Notes under the pieces: generated by a model
What the model was told of the DNA's origin: nothing
What the model saw: only the letters and a program-made list of their open reading frames with translations
Databases searched by the model: none
Shown here: in pieces, positions 37,101 through 49,200 of the stretch
Numbering within the stretch: position 1 is the stretch's first letter
Layout of the letters: each line of letters begins with the position of its first letter
Made by a program: the position numbers and the translations under genes
From: Pelargonium tetragonum
Lineage: Eukaryota; Streptophyta; Magnoliopsida; Geraniales; Geraniaceae
Length of the DNA: 64,000 bases
Direction: 5' to 3'
NCBI GenBank assembly: GCA_036897445.1
Contig: JAYMTL010000027.1
Coordinates: 1 to 64,000, forward strand

Positions 37101-40100
37101 AAAATATCAAGGGGGTTCTAATTCAGTAATATGTAAAGCTGAGTATCTAGCAGGGTCTTTAAAGGTATATTTTATTATAAATAGCTAATATTGGGAAACT
37201 TATCCTACTAAACCTAACAAGGAAACATACGGGTAAGAGTCGGAGTAAGAAAGTGAGTCAGTAAGCTTTTTTGGGATTAGAATCCTTTACTCAACGTATA
37301 ACTTGACTTTTTGTAAAAACAACTCTTAGTATTATATATATTTTCTTAATTTAACTATTTAACTCTGGGTTCCTATAAGCTCCTAATCAAACTTGAAATT
37401 TTACTGTCTTTAGAAAAGACGCTTCCTTAATAACACTTATATAGAAAAGAAAGGAATGCTTTATCTTCCTAAATTCTTTCTTCAGGATTAGAAGCTGGTT
37501 TAGGCTATTCTTTTACTTATATTATATTTTAGACAGAGGCTTTACACTTTAAGACTGGAAACCCTTTGCCCACCTAAGAAAAACTCTTAAAGTTTCTACC
37601 GGATACTATAACCAGAACATAAGATTACCCTGTTAAACTTTTCTTAGTCTGTATCTTGTGCTACCTTACCCATAAGCCTTGCCCTTTCCTTTGTTAACTT
37701 CGACTAATTAGTAGCTTACTTGGAAGATTTTAGGGCTCTTAAGTACAAATTCCCCCAACAAGATAAGGGCTTACAAAACAACAAGAACAAATCAAGACTT
37801 AAAACTCTAGGGGTCTTTCCTAAGTTACTCATATCCAAGACTCTAAAGGAAACCCTTTTTCAATAAAGACTAACGAAAATTTGCTGAATAGGATGCTTTT
37901 CTCTTGGAACGATAAAAAGGGTACCCACGTATATACTCACCGACCTGTAATTGTAAGTTAAAGGTCTACCCTGAAATTTATCAGCGCGGAGCACCCGAAG
38001 GAAGGGAATCCCCTTTATTATACTACTGCTGAAAGGAAGCAGGGTTAAAGCCAGAAAACCTGCGACGTATTAAAATACAAAAAAGTCTTAAGGATTACGA
38101 ACACGGGCCTGTTTAATAGGGGAACCCTCTAGAATGTATATTGTCTCCCAGCCTGCCAGGTAAAGTAAACTTAGAAGTATAAGGATAAAGTTTCTAAAAA
38201 GTTATCCCAGTAATAAAAATTTTTAGGTTTCTCTTAAAATTTAGTGCAACCTACTCAATCCCGAGTTAGCCTTAACTAGACACCCCCATACTATAATGAT
38301 TATCCCATAGCAACCCAATTTAATTAGAAACCTCCATTTACTTACAGATTTATAAAGTTCTGCCTTTCGTGGTTTTTTATATCCTATAGGAGTTGCCTTT
38401 TGGGGAATTTTCGGGAGGTATTATTACTGTTGTACAAAATCTGGTAGTATTTCATTTCGCCCCCTTTATCTTAAATAAGTTGAGGCTCGAACTTAAAGCG
38501 GAGTCTTTTAGAGTTTTATGTATCTGCAATTCTAAAACTAGAGACGGTCCTACTTCCTACTATAGAAGTTTTTCACTTTATAGGATACCAAGTCTTTCTT
38601 CAGTAGATACAAGGTTACCCAAATATTGTGCACTCAGTCTTGTTTACAAGTATACACCTAGTATATAAATCCAGGTTCTAAGAAAATCCCGAGCTTTATA
38701 AAGTAACAGGGATTTTTGTGCAAGGTATTGGGGTTTGGGGCTTAATATTTGGAGTCCCACTGGAAAATTTTGTGATAATCCGTCTATAAATGCTAATTTC
38801 GGTTATATTACAAGAATAGGAGTCAAAAAGAAAACCTTGTAGTCATAGTGCTAAAGCCTGTAAAAAGGAGTTCCTTAAAATTAAAAATACCTACGACAAC
38901 TCGTATTGAACCTATGCCTGCCTTCTAATTTATGAAGCGTTTTAATTTGCGCAGCATTGGAAGTTTAAGGAGAATAACAATTAACCCAGTTATTTCTCTT
39001 AATCCTCTCTTGTATTACCGAACTCCTAGAAAAAGCTGACGAACAGATGAAACTAATAAACTACCCGTTACATTTGACTAAGCACCTTTGTACAAACTTC
39101 TATCTAAGCAATTACCATCCCTAAGAAAGAAAACCCAGTTGTTTTTGCAAGATAAACTTCAGTACATAAAAATTCCTACTAAAGATTGCACCTTCCTTGT
39201 GCCGAGAGCGGCGCTTTTTTATAGTCATCCCCGATAAAAAGGAATTCTTAAGTGTAGTAAACTTAACCTAAGATTTCCCTATCAGACCCAGTATTGTTAC
39301 ACGAGAACTCCTGCAGGAAAAAAAGTTTTAGAGGTCTAAATTAACTTTATTATATTCCCTTATGTACTATATTAGAAGAAGCTCCTGTAAGCAAGAGGAA
39401 TTTGTCTATATTTCTTTTTGAAGTAGCCCCGCGTGCTATGAGGTTTTTACTGGATGTATAGAGTATCTTGGCTTTTGCTTGAGATTTGACTGGGAGCAAT
39501 TTGTAAGTTTACTACACACTAAAATTTTTTGTTTCCTTATTACATTTATTATATTAAGAGGAGTCTTTTAATAAAGAGGTGGGAATTCTATTTATCTGGC
39601 ATTCTTTTAATTCTGCGGTAAATGAGACAGAGTTTATCGGGTATTTCCCACTTGATTTAATTCAAAAAGTAAATTGCAGTATTTCAGAACTTTACTAAAA
39701 CTCTAACGGAGCGGCGTTATGGGCCCCTATCTTTCAAAAGTAAACCTAACTAGGAGCTAATCTAGTTTAAGTCACTATAATAAATATTATGAAATAGAAT
39801 TCCAGCCCTTTTATTTTACACGAAATATATCCTTCCTTATCCTTGAAGAAGAGATATACCATAAAAACTCTGAGTGCAGGGACTTTAGAGAGACACCTTG
39901 GGTTAATACTTGGTACTATTAAAAGGTTTTTTTCTTCTTCTCGATACCTAGCTTAGCAGAGAAGAAGCTGCCGCCAGTTTTGCTAATATTCAAGCACGTA
40001 CTACGAATCCAAAAGTCAGAGTATTTAAATCATCCAGAGAAATTGGATATTTATCGTTAGCGAATACTTCCCCGAGGAAAAGCGGGACCCTTTTTAATTA

Positions 40101-43100
40101 ACACCGATTAAGTCTGAGATAACGAAGGATAATATTAAAGTATTACATTCCTTTGTAAGGTCAAGAGCAAAAAGTTATCCTTCTGTCTAACTTGTATAAT
40201 TTAGCTTCCTTAAAATAGACATATGTTCCCTCGTGTATTGTTTATAATAATCATAAGGTATAAAAAAATTACCATTATAAATAAAAGGAATATTCAAATG
40301 TATCTATAAAGTCCTATATTAAAAAAGAGAGCTAGTAGGCCCCATCGCGGGCACATGCGATTCGACAGGGAAAGAGTTTTATAATAATTTGATATTTATC
40401 CTCTTAGGTTTTTTTATAGGACTCCGATAATAAAAAACAAGGTTTTAGTATCACGATTTTTCTATTTATTCCGTAACATTCGGCTAGTACTAGTATATTG
40501 GAAAATATCCCAGTCCCAGAGTTTTTACTATACTTATGAAGGCGCGAGGCTCTGTGCCATTATGAAACTCTCTTACGAACCCGATTAATGAGGGATCTAG
40601 CAGGATATATCTCCTTTATCGAGAAACAAGAGCCTAATAGACAACTTCTACTTTAAAGAGTGAAGTTTCTAATTTTATTAGATGAACCTTAGTCTTTTTA
40701 AATTTAATAAGAAAGAATTGCGTCACCCATTACCAAATTAGCTAAAGTCCTGTAATAAGCTATAAGTACAAAATGAAGTAATTCTGCCTAATATATATAT
40801 CTTCAGGCGAATAAAGTTTGGGGGAATCTAATTTTAAGACATGGAGAGGCACCTTATCTTATAATGAGTCAATGAGGAAATAAGAATCTTAAAAGAAAAA
40901 AGAAAGTTATCCCGAACCTAAACCTATTCCAGTGTTAAACAAGGCTAAATCACTTACATGATCACGTATATAAAAGAGCCCCACAGTTTGCATTGCCTAG
41001 ATTTAAATTACGAATAACTTTTATAGAAAAGTTGCCAGAGTAAGGACTACGTGGTATATAAGAGAAAGATTTTGAGCTTGACTTTCTAACAAGATTCTAC
41101 ATCGAAACGGGGTCTTGTTGATAAAGTATAATATGTAAAATCAGAGCTCGGCATAAAATATAGAAAGCGGGGCCTGCAGACACGATAATTGAATGGAATC
41201 CTAACCTTTTGACTTACTCATTTCTATTTTTATAGTAGTTTAGTCTTACTAGCTACTTTGAAAATCCCTTCTTAAACTAAAGAAGTCATAGCTACCTTTG
41301 TCAACAAATAGTTGAGAGACCCCTTTCCGCTTAGCAGCTGAAGTTACAAAGTTTCAGATTAGGACTCCTAAAAAAAGCTCCTTTTCTTAATTAGTGATGG
41401 CATTCATGCTCTTTATAAAACTCTAGTTTAAGATACCCCTCATACAATTACGAGAGGTCCTTCATCATAGGAGAGTTCCCCTAGATTTTTATTAGTAGGG
41501 TTATAGCCTCTAGTTCTAGAACAAAACTTCGGTAAATTTGAAAAGTTACTTATACCGGGCTAGAGGTAGCTTTAAGGGGCTATACGAGGCAAAGTTCTTA
41601 ATAAAAATTGAGTTAGGAGCTCCTGTATACTGACAAAGACAAGTTTTTGAGTTTCCTAGATTTATTAGAACCTTGCGTGCACTATGTGGAGTCTGGTATT
41701 TTCAGAGGTTTGGATTGAACACCTCAATTTAGAGAAAGTAACTGCTTTAGACCTCATCTTTAGGGTTAAGGCCGGCAAAAAAGCGCTCTTTTGAAAGTTT
41801 TTATTTGCATTTCATTCCCACCCTACATTCTATTTCTATTATTTCCTGGATATCAAGAGCTGTACGCTTTGAAAAAGTATGGACTTAACTTAAACTTAAA
41901 AGACTGGCAGATCTTTTACTAGAAAATTTCCTATACTGGAGACTGCCAAAATTATCTTATATTAGAATGCTAACCCGATGCTTTTCTAAGAATTCGTCTA
42001 AAGTAAAGGACTAAACTAAAAAAGAAATTAATAGACATTGGCATTGCTGTAGTAAGTAGAACTCCTTAAACGTCAGGGCAGGAATTTCTTCCTGAACCCC
42101 TATTAAGTGTCTCGAAGCTAAGCCCTCTAGTTTGAACTCGCTGAAACTTCTACATTATATTACCTCTTGCTTTGAGTATACCCAACCCTTGCGTACTAAG
42201 GTCTACTTCACCAGGCATAAGACTTCTGACTAGAAAACTATACCAAAATGCCTAATTACTAATAAAAAGAAAGAAAACTCAGTTATACCTCTAATTTTTT
42301 TGAAACAAGAAAAAGTCCTATACTTAATTTTTGTAAATACTCCTTTCTTAAGACTCCTAAACCGGATTTGGAACTTTTATAATAAAGGAATTTATCTGGA
42401 CCCTCTCCTACAGATTAGTAGAACCCTTTTTATTGGGATGGGAGTTAGACTAAGGCAACCAATCTACAGTAACTTCACAGGTGGGATTAGTCTCTCTATT
42501 CCGATCCAGTAAAGTACCGAATTAACAAGGAACCAACAAACAAGACTAATAAGGGGAACTTTCACTTCTTAACCTAACAGCTATTCATGACTAAACCAAC
42601 AATCGAGACACCGACACGGACACAAAAGAGACAAGAAGAGTAAGTACTAGAATCCTTCTACAAGGAATTAAGGGAATAGAAAGTCTTCTATCCTCTTCGG
42701 GAGTACTAAGAAGTTCGTATTGTAATGATTCCAAAGAGGAAATGAATAAACCAACGGATTTCTGTTTAAATCTATATTTTTTTGGAATGAGTCATAATTG
42801 AAATCTTATAAACTAAATAAGAAGTGTTAACCAAGACGTTTCCATTAGATTCTGTTATCTTGATATGAGATGGGGAATTCTTTCCTTTTCAGTTACCGTA
42901 TAGAAAAGAGCGCTAGCCATGATACATCCGTGAGTTTCAGAGATTCCTTGAGTGTTCATTTTGTACTGATTTTGAAAAAAGAAATTTCTCATATTCTAGA
43001 TTAACAAAATGAAGGAAACCCCGGCTATTTTTACTTAATTATATAAGGTTTCCGGCTATACTTAAAGGAGCTTAAAACTACCTGTACCGTTTGCCCCTCT

Positions 43101-43250
43101 CTTAAACCTGAAAAAGGGAAACCTTGAAACACAACAGAGCAGCAAAAACTCTTTTCTAAGACAATTCCCTGCCCTAAAACACAAGTTATCCCGCTCAGTA
43201 GTTTTTACTCTACCCTTCGATTTAAGACATTCTAGAGCTCCCTTTTAGAA

Positions 43251-43265
43251 AAGAGGAATCCTCTT
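43251..43265. repeat. 15-nt odd palindrome
   Basis: AAGAGGA and TCCTCTT surround a single A: seven-base arms, the longest arms I found among the GGAATCC copies. Confidence 0.6.
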
Positions 43266-43571
43266 CTTTTTAACAATTCTCAGTAAAATGATACTAGAAC
43301 TAAGGAAGAAATAAAAAACTCTTATACCTTGTTTAAGTCAAGACTTTCCAAATGATTTAGGAAAAGGTAACGTAGTTAAAGCAAACAAGACCGAACTGAC
43401 TATCTAGAATGTTCTTTTTCCTTAGTTTATGTACCAAGTAAGGTTTTTGTTTCCTACGTTTTGCATCTTTTTCGTTCATTTTTCTATTTTTATTATATAA
43501 AGTTAGTTGAGTATGTTCCGTATAATGTTGCTACTGCTTTCTTTAACTTGCTTACAATAAGAGTATTATGA

Positions 43572-43730
43572 CCGGCTTCCTTAGAAGTACGGGTCTTACT
43601 TTTATACTTTATATTAATTAAAAGTAAGAATCAAGACAATAAGAATAAAAAAAGTCTAGCTTCCAACAACAAGAAGGGTATAGCTCCTCCTAATCCTACT
43701 TCTACTAAGAAAGTGACATTCTCTTGCTAA
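43572..43730 (+). CDS. Short open frame: hydrophobic run plus Lys/Asn/Pro-rich tail
   Basis: The frame is open for 52 codons from just after TGA at 43569 to TAA at 43728. No ATG is in frame, so a start is not defined. It begins PASLEVRVLLLYFILIKSKN, where VLLLYFILI could be part of a membrane helix. It continues with a strongly basic, Asn-rich stretch (KNQDNKNKKSLASNNKKG) and ends IAPPNPTSTKKVTFSC. The NCT-rich Pro/Thr/Ser part resembles 10868-10984 in sequence style (both contain GTATAGCT followed by CTCC or ACTCC). The island 43.55-44.1 kb has few palindromes and goes on to AAG/GCA-rich sequence broken by stops. I recognise no family. A low-complexity tract that mimics coding is the main alternative. 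Confidence 0.22.
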   Translation, partial: PASLEVRVLLLYFILIKSKNQDNKNKKSLASNNKKGIAPPNPTSTKKVTFSC

Positions 43731-44820
43731 TACAAAAGGCAAGAAAGCAATTAAGAAAGTAAAGCAAAGGCAAAGAAGTCAAGTGTAAGATGTATAAGGG
43801 ATCTATGTACTATTTAGAAACTACTATACATTCACCTCCTTCGGTCCCCCACAGTAAAAGGGACTATACCACAACCATCTAGGGCTCTATCCTCCTTATC
43901 GATAAAAACAGAAGGCAGTGAGGTGCGACAGCCCTGAAACCTAAACAACTCTCTATACCAATTAACTAATCCAAGAATAGAATACTATAACTATACTATA
44001 AACCCAAAACGTACAGGCAGTAAGAAAGAAGCTATGATACAGAGTGTGAAGAGTAAGCAAGTCAGTAAGCAGTTGATGCTGGTTAAAGTACTTCGGAATA
44101 AATATAAGCTTAACAACTAGGAAATAATTCCTAAAAACCATGGGGAAACTAAAAGCGACCCTTTACAAAGAAGAAGCTAACAGGCCTTTTTTTTCCTTTG
44201 AGGAATCAAAAAGGGTGCTTCCTAAAAGATCCTAACACTATAACCTGATAGAAAGCGCTAGCCAAGAGATATCCAAGATAAAGCTTTCTGAGACACCTTG
44301 TGTGTGAAATTGGCACCTATTCCTAAGGGTTTTCTGTCTCTCCTATTGCTCAATTCCTTTTAGAGATTTTAGATAAAGCCGAGTCAATTTCTAGTTCTAA
44401 AAAGTCTCTTCTTATTTATATACATGATATACAATGGAATTGAAATGTACGAAACTCTCATTACATTTCCTTATTTACTTTAAAAAGGGAACTCCCCGGT
44501 TAGGATTAAAAATCAAGCTTGAAGCGGGGTTTTATTTGGATACAGTATTAGCTGAGGCTCTCCCTATTTTTGTAATTAATATAATTTGAAAAGTCACTGT
44601 TACCTTCGACTCCTAAGTGCACAAAGTAGGCAAGTTAACGCTTTTGTACAAAGGTGTAACTTTATATAAGAAACTCCAGGTAAAGTCAAGACCCCTAGTA
44701 ATAGCGCAAGGAGAGTCCTGGCTTTTTTTTAGATCTTCCTTACTATGCTAGCGTCCAGATTTATAGATGTACCTTGGGGTATAAGAAATTGAGTTTATTA
44801 GACTCAGATACCGGTTCATT

Positions 44821-44842
44821 TTTTACCCGATAATGGGTAAAA
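44821..44842. repeat. Hairpin TTTTACCC-GATAAT-GGGTAAAA
   Basis: An eight-base perfect stem surrounds a six-base loop. Orientation is pyrimidine-first, unlike most of the dispersed family. Confidence 0.6.
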
Positions 44843-46264
44843 CAAGGGAAAGTTTGCTCTTTAAAGGGTTGCTGTCTAGCAATATACTGGAGAGTGCCTT
44901 TCGAACAGGCAATCATACACGCTAAATATATATATAGAGAGAAGGCCTCGATTTAATAAATTAAAAGCTTTTTAGCTTTCATAAGTTTCGATAGTAAAGG
45001 TATCAATTAAAGTGTGGGCTTCCTTATAAATTAATCTAAATGCTAAAGATTCGAAATGCTTGCAGTAGATGGCCAACTTATTTCCTGATACTAAGGAAGA
45101 CTAACAACAAATTAAAGCAACTACTTTTAGTATACGAGCTGGGGGAACCCTCATTATACCTCTAAGTCGAGAACCTCTTCATATATGGAAGTAACAAAGC
45201 AAGCTCTACCAAACAAAAAAAGAGTGCTAAGGGTTCCCGTTCTAGACAAGTCCTTTCCTAATAAATTTGATAGTAAGGTTTTTCTAACAAGTAGGATGGG
45301 AACTCTCGGATTTATCCTTTTCGGTGAGATACGTAGACGGGAAAGTCAAGATCTTGTTCACTTGGAAATAGAAATGTGATAACTCAAGACAAATATTACA
45401 AAAAGGAAGTAGAGAAGGTCTAAGCAATAGCAAGAGTTTAGCTGTCTATTTGACTGGATAAGTCAAACTGGAATTGTATGGGATTGTAAACACGTAGAAC
45501 TTCATAGATAAATCCCTAGAATACAATTCTATTAAAAGAGTACGTTATAGCTAGCTGTAACTAGATTTTAAACAGGAGCGCTTTAGTATACTCGGTAAAC
45601 AAAGTTCAGCTAATAAAGGGTAGGTATTCCGATATGCCCATGCCCCTAAAATAAAAGGTAGAGTTTTCGTATTAACTAAAATAAAAAGGATCCTTCTCTT
45701 TTGTACGGAGTGTGAACCACCCCTGCGTCTGCTGGCAATAATATCTCTATAAAAAGACTAGTCTTTTGGGGACTTAGGGCTCTCTTTTTTATCATGGGCG
45801 CCCCTTTCAGAAGATTCTGGGTATCCGGTGTACAGCTAACCAGGCCAGATTCTGAAGTCCTGGATTTCTATACCACAAGTACTGTATAAAATAAAGGAAA
45901 GATTTTATTAGACCAAATTCCCCATTCTCTCGAGATACCTAGAAAATGATACAAATTTTCTTTCATTTAGTAGTGCACTTCAGAGCTTGTTCTTAATAAA
46001 TAATAAAAAGGCATATCCCTCTAGCTCTTGTATTGAGGTTTTTTTAGAAAAGGGGTAAGAGCAGGATTCTATAAATTACGTATTTCCGTGTTTAAAAATT
46101 ATTTGATCCCGTTGCCTTACTTTTTTTTATCATACAACACGTAGAACCACTTGCAGTTACTAAGATAGTGTATTTACTAGAAGAAACGAACAGAAAGGCT
46201 GGCAGGCAGCAACATCTAACCTAACCGCATAATCACATAGTACTGTTGAGTAATTCCTTTTCTA

Positions 46265-46282
46265 TACCTTAATTACCTTAAT
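46265..46282. repeat. 9-bp tandem duplication
   Basis: TACCTTAAT occurs twice with no gap. Confidence 0.6.
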
Positions 46283-49200
46283 TCTTGAATCTCCGTTTTC
46301 AAAAACACCTTTTACAAATCTTAATTGACTCCAGTACTAGAACTTAATTCTATTTTCTAGAATTAGTAGACAGTTGAGAAGTTCTTAGAAGTTGAGATTA
46401 ATAGTAGAGTGTGCCATTTCCCTCCGCTCTCCAAATCACCCAAAACTAGTCAAAATTATAGGAGTACTTAACTTTCTTTTTATTTACCTCCCTAGCTGAT
46501 TTTAGAGGTTATCTTTCAGAAAATTAGAGTTAGAGCTGAACACACAAGGAATTTTGACTTTTATCTCAAAGTCTTTTAGATTTTTAACAGGAAACCGGCC
46601 CCATTTATATAATACAAAGCGGGTTACCCTTGCTTGCTCCACCAAAAACTTAGAATAAAAGCAGCCTCTTCGCAGATATATCTTTTTCTCATTTAATGCT
46701 GGAGATTTTTTACTCCCGCTTTTTCGGTTCTGGACAGGGACCCCTCTAACTGAAAAGTAGCAGACACACTAAAGAAGCTTTTGGAATCGCTCAATATTGG
46801 GGGGCTTTCCGACTTCAACGAGTAACACTAATTCCAAACGTAGGCCAGTAAATTAAGAGAATTTAAATAAGAATTTCCTTGTATACTCCTTAAAGGAAAA
46901 GGAGAACTCTAGAGCTAAAGAAGTTTTCTGTTATTTGAATTTTTGGGTTTTTAAAGTCGATAGATTGCTAGAGATAGAGATTGATTATAAGGTCTTAGAA
47001 GTACTATAGAAAGATTTCTCGTTAGTGAAAAGAACTAGACTTTTATTGACGAATTTAGAATTTCCAAAAGAGATAACTTAGGAGATCCTTTTACTAAAAT
47101 TTCAATACAATTTTAAGAATACCTTTGCGCGGAGAACCCTTTAACTTTTTGTTTGACTTCTGACTAGTGCCTCAATTCTTTAATTTAATTAGCTAGAAAC
47201 TGCAACCCTTACCAGATTCTACAGAGATTTTTGGTTTAGTTTACCCAGGAATAAGTTAACCTCAGTTTAGCAAATAATAAGACCCATACAATATTTATTT
47301 GTAAAGAACTTCCCTCAAGTAAAGCTTATAAAAAGGGGGCTCCAGCTTTAGTTTAGTTACTTGTTCAGGATTATATGACCCTATTACTACAAGCCATCCC
47401 TTACTTTCTTTGAAACGGATTTATCTAAGAATGCAAGATATTGTTAACCCAAAAGTGCACTTCTTAAAAGACTTATCATAAAAATCACTAAGACCGGGAA
47501 AATTCTAATTTACAAGCGAGACCTTTTTTACCTTATTTCAAGCTATTGTTATAGAATATTTTAACTAAGAGAACCCGGTCATTCCAACTCCTAGGGTATA
47601 AATAGAAGGAAACTTTCTTCTACCTAAAATTCTCTTTGAGAAAAATCCGGTAAGAGTTCGGGGGTAGCTAACTAGCGGCGAGTAAGGCCCATATCCCGAT
47701 ACCATCTAAACAAGCAACAAGAGGAAATCTCTCAATTGCTTATCTAAAAGTACGTGTTCCTACGATTCTCAAGACTCTGTATTTATTCAAGAAATAGAAC
47801 TCCCCTTATTATTTACTATACGCCCGAACTGCTGGATTTTTTGTATTCTTTCTCCTCCAAATACCAAAACTTAAATTAAAGCTCTATAGCTAAGCTAAAA
47901 TTGTAAGGGAACTTTTTTACACTTTTACAAGGGACTCCTCAAAAAGATAAAAACAAGGATTTCTTCTATAAAAAGACCTTAAGTAATAGGTTTCTTTTTA
48001 GTCAGGGGCTTTTTTGCGGCTTCATTATCGTTATACGACTCTCTAATTTCTAATTTTAGCTTATCGGAATGAAACTACTCATCTCGATTTATAACATAAA
48101 AAGACTAGAAGGAAAGTCAAACCATTAGTCAAAGGATAATTTAGTTGAACCAGATAAAAGGAAAAATGCCAGAATAGTAATCCCTACTAATACTAAGATT
48201 GTAAACTTGAGACCGAGGAGAACTTTATGATTCCCCTACCAAAAGACCGAAACTTCAACCTTGGTTCTCTTTAACAACTTTTTTTCTATTCTATGCTTAC
48301 CTTTAACCGGAAAGCAAAAGAACTAACTTCCAAAAGTATCTGAGAGCAGGAAATCCCTTTTACTTTAACAAGAAGCTTGCTCCCAACTAAAAATAGTGGA
48401 ACTCTACTAAATAACTATAATGGCACCAACGAGAGACGTCGGCCACTTAGGTACTGTACCGCTAGTTATAAAATAAAAGAATTAACACTCAAAAAAGTCT
48501 CTATAACAAAACTCCCTTGAGAAGCATGCGAAATCAAACAAAGAATAAAGTATCCAAAACCTTAAAAGTTCTAGAAAAACCCCATATATACAAGGACCTT
48601 GTCTTGTATACTGGTAAAATGCCGGTTAGGTTAAAGCTTCTTTACTACTAGAGTCTTTTTTTTATGTATAGGCTGGAAAAGACTAAACCCCTTTTTGTAA
48701 ATGTAAGTTTGACTTTTTCCAGGCCTTAATAATATTGAATCTTGGATACTTTTATATTAAGTAAATGTAACCTAACTCATAACTTGTTTTGTATTTAGAG
48801 TCTAGTTTATTATAAGTTTTCAAAGCACAAGGCTTTTCTTATATATAAGAAATAAAGCTTTATACCTTATTGCAGCCTCTTTATTTTAATTTAACACTAA
48901 TTAGGAAGAAGAGTTTAATTGCCAATAAGAAAGTCTTACTATAATTTAGGGGTTAGTAGTTACGGACTCCTGTATAAGTCTAGTTAAGCCAAGTAAGTTG
49001 ATTTCAGAAGGTTATAGCACTCTCAGCGGATTTTTGGGACTCTAGATTTTTGAACAAAAGGGCCTAATAATGAAATATAAAGTAATAAAGCAGTACACTT
49101 AACTTAATAAAAAGACACTAATACTAACCAAAAGCTTACCCCGGAAAGGGTTTCCTTAACAAAACAAATGTAAAAAACAAAAAGCAAAGATTTTAGCCTC

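Larger units (their letters stand above)
32942..43571. other. Non-coding, hairpin-rich; weak coding-like patches
   Basis: No gene was recognised. Two patches look slightly protein-like. At 34798 an ATG opens 28 codons (MGEEEKKRLRITNGN, then SGDTKLSLLADDY) ending just before an AAGGGGCCCTT palindrome at 34883-34893. At 42587 an ATG opens 18 codons, MTKPTIETPTRTQKRQEE, then TAA. Neither has support beyond composition. The stretch also holds palindromes at 34149-34161 and 43251-43265. Confidence 0.5.

Noticed and set aside
42587-43280. ATG at 42587 followed by a frame that continues to look protein-like past many stops
   Set aside because: Stops are at least as frequent as in random sequence (about 8-9%), so the likeness is not evidence of coding.
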